From Paracoccaceae bacterium (lineage in GTDB: Bacteria; Pseudomonadota; Alphaproteobacteria; Rhodobacterales; Rhodobacteraceae): DNA of 7,389 nt. Position 1 is the first letter of the stretch. Every line of letters starts with the position of its first letter. The stretch is taken from assembly GCA_007128865.1 (NCBI GenBank), contig SKWP01000267.1:1-7389 (forward strand), given 5' to 3'. A program made the position numbers and the translations under genes. Below are positions 6,264 to 7,389 of this stretch, in pieces. Below the pieces are notes generated by a model, which worked only from the letters and a program-made list of their open reading frames with translations, searched no databases and had not been told where the DNA came from.

Positions 6264-7389
6264 CAGGCTTTCTCCGTCTTCAGGAAGGCGGCCCCGTGGG
6301 TCACCGTCTGCGGGCCGTGGCCGACCGGGGATGCCAGCGGCGCAAAACCCGGTTCGCTGCGTGCCTCGGGCGGCGGCGGGGTGCGTTCGATGCGCACGCG
6401 CAGGTCGAACCATGCGGCCTGGCCTGTTACCGGGTCGCTGTTGGCGCGATGCCGGCCGGCCTGGCCCGCGTCGGGCAGAAGCTCGCCGATCAGATGGTTG
6501 AGCAGGAAACCGCGGGTCGCTTCGGGCGCACCGGGGCTCAGGCCCCAGGCACCGGCGCGCTTGCCGATGGCGTTCCACGTCCAGACGGTACCGGGGTTGA
6601 GCGCATCCATCCGCGCCACCGGCACCCGGATGCGGCCATGCGCCGAGGTCACATAGGCCCAGTCGCCTTCCTCAAAGCCCTGTTCGTCCCAGACCGCACC
6701 GGGAATGTAGAGCCGGTTGTAGCCGTGGATCTGACGCAGCCACACATTCTGCGACCCCCATGAATGGTACATCGCCATGGGCCGCTGGGTCAGCGCATGC
6801 AGCGGAAACTCCTTGCTGCTGGTTGCGGCCTGTTCGAAGGGCTCGTACCACAACGGCAGCGGATCGCAGGCGATGCGCAGACGGTCGCGCAGGTGATCGG
6901 GTGGTTGCCGTTCGCCATGCCCTTCGGCGGCAAGCTGGAAGCGGCGCAACGGTTCCGACCACAGGTTGAAGACATAAGGCTGCGGGCTGTCATAGATCCC
7001 GCGCGCCACCGCCCAATCCTGATAGGCAGCGTTCCAAGGCTTGTAGAACTGCGCCTCGTCGGGGATGTAATCGATCCAGAAGCCGCCATTCTCGATATAG
7101 CGGTTGATCTGGTCGGGGTTCGGATCGCCCCTGCCCTTGCCGCTGCCATCGGCGCCGCGCCAGCCGGCAAGCGGGCCGATGCCCGGCCGGCGGATGTGGT
7201 TGACCATGTAATCGGCATAATCGCGAAACACCGGGCTGCCGTCGTCCCGGACCATGCCGGGCAGGCCCAGCCGGTGGCCGAGGTCAAGCAGCACCGACTG
7301 AAAGGCACGCACGCCGGCGTGGCCGGGGCGTTCGGGTTCAACCACCGGCCAGCGGATCGAATCGGCCAGCGCCTCGGCCTCGCAGATCG
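6263..7389 (-). CDS. soeA: Molybdopterin oxidoreductase catalytic subunit, C-terminal part (probable SoeA)
   Basis: The C-terminal 374 residues of a DMSO-reductase-family molybdoenzyme. The frame stays open to base 7389, so the start, any [4Fe-4S] motif and the active-site Mo ligand lie outside; the GTG at 7345 is internal (reads ADSIRWPVVEPER). The visible part includes the end of the central domain (DYADYMVNHIRRPGIGPLAG) and the C-terminal cofactor-binding domain. Motifs there are QRPMAMYHSWGSQNVWLRQI (about 202-221), TVWTWNAIGKRAGAW (267-281), GFLLNHLIGELL (293-304) and NSDPVTGQAAWFDLRVRI (316-333). These motifs match my memory of the SoeA family, the cytoplasmic sulfite:quinone oxidoreductase known from Allochromatium and common in Rhodobacterales. 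SoeA would oxidise sulfite to sulfate, passing electrons through SoeB and SoeC to quinone. DMSO reductase or another sulfur or selenium oxyanion enzyme cannot be excluded from this fragment. The stop overlaps the soeB start. Confidence 0.82.
   Translation of the reverse strand, partial: ICEAEALADSIRWPVVEPERPGHAGVRAFQSVLLDLGHRLGLPGMVRDDGSPVFRDYADYMVNHIRRPGIGPLAGWRGADGSGKGRGDPNPDQINRYIENGGFWIDYIPDEAQFYKPWNAAYQDWAVARGIYDSPQPYVFNLWSEPLRRFQLAAEGHGERQPPDHLRDRLRIACDPLPLWYEPFEQAATSSKEFPLHALTQRPMAMYHSWGSQNVWLRQIHGYNRLYIPGAVWDEQGFEEGDWAYVTSAHGRIRVPVARMDALNPGTVWTWNAIGKRAGAWGLSPGAPEATRGFLLNHLIGELLPDAGQAGRHRANSDPVTGQAAWFDLRVRIERTPPPPEARSEPGFAPLASPVGHGPQTVTHGAAFLKTEKA

Noticed and set aside
6264..6578. An in-frame upstream extension of soeB within soeA.
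   Set aside because: The extension is Arg/Pro-rich and overlaps conserved soeA sequence. The TGATG overlap and ribosome site at 6271-6275 support the start at 6263.
1..7389. A search by eye for mobile elements, tRNA genes, CRISPR arrays, toxin-antitoxin pairs or defence genes.
   Set aside because: No transposase, integrase, terminal inverted repeats, cloverleaf-like sequence or regularly spaced long repeats were seen. Nearly all of the window is explained by seven ordinary genes.

Overview
The window is high-GC, gene-dense DNA whose proteins look alphaproteobacterial, most likely from a Rhodobacterales/Rhodobacteraceae species. This rests on the style of CcmI and RuvX, the DUF1289 protein, and a SoeABC/DmsABC-like molybdoenzyme operon of the type common in that order. 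The assignment comes from recognising protein families by eye, not from a database search.

Left part, plus strand (1-1854): the 3' part of ccmI (cytochrome c maturation; its start lies off the window), then ruvX (Holliday-junction resolvase-like / pre-16S rRNA nuclease), then a small four-cysteine DUF1289 protein. The three are joined by 4-bp stop/start overlaps (GTGA and ATGA) and look like one translationally coupled unit.

Middle (1941-4535): a small putative lipoprotein of unknown function on the minus strand converges on the first unit. Divergent from it, across a 189-bp intergenic region, is a 677-residue plus-strand protein. It has an N-terminal plant-type [2Fe-2S] ferredoxin domain and a C-terminal ASKHA/DUF4445 ATPase-like domain, which makes it a reductive activator of corrinoid-dependent enzymes (RACE, RamA-like). 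No corrinoid protein or methyltransferase is encoded next to it. The divergent spacer holds a perfect 7-bp inverted repeat and five TCGC tetramers that all lie at multiples of 10 bp from one another.

Right part, minus strand (4544-7389): a three-gene respiratory module read right to left. It consists of a molybdopterin oxidoreductase catalytic subunit (5' part off the window), a four-cluster [4Fe-4S] subunit and an eight-helix DmsC/NrfD-like membrane anchor. Sequence features favour cytoplasmic sulfite:quinone oxidoreductase SoeABC over a true DMSO reductase. It would pass electrons from substrate through Mo-cofactor and four Fe-S clusters to the quinone pool. The catalytic and Fe-S genes overlap by 1 bp, while the anchor gene follows after a 97-bp spacer that can fold into a hairpin.

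I see no mobile elements, tRNA/rRNA genes, CRISPR arrays or defence genes, and no convincing new multi-gene system. The items most worth a second look are the solitary corrinoid activator with its phased upstream repeats, and the functional identity of the molybdoenzyme.
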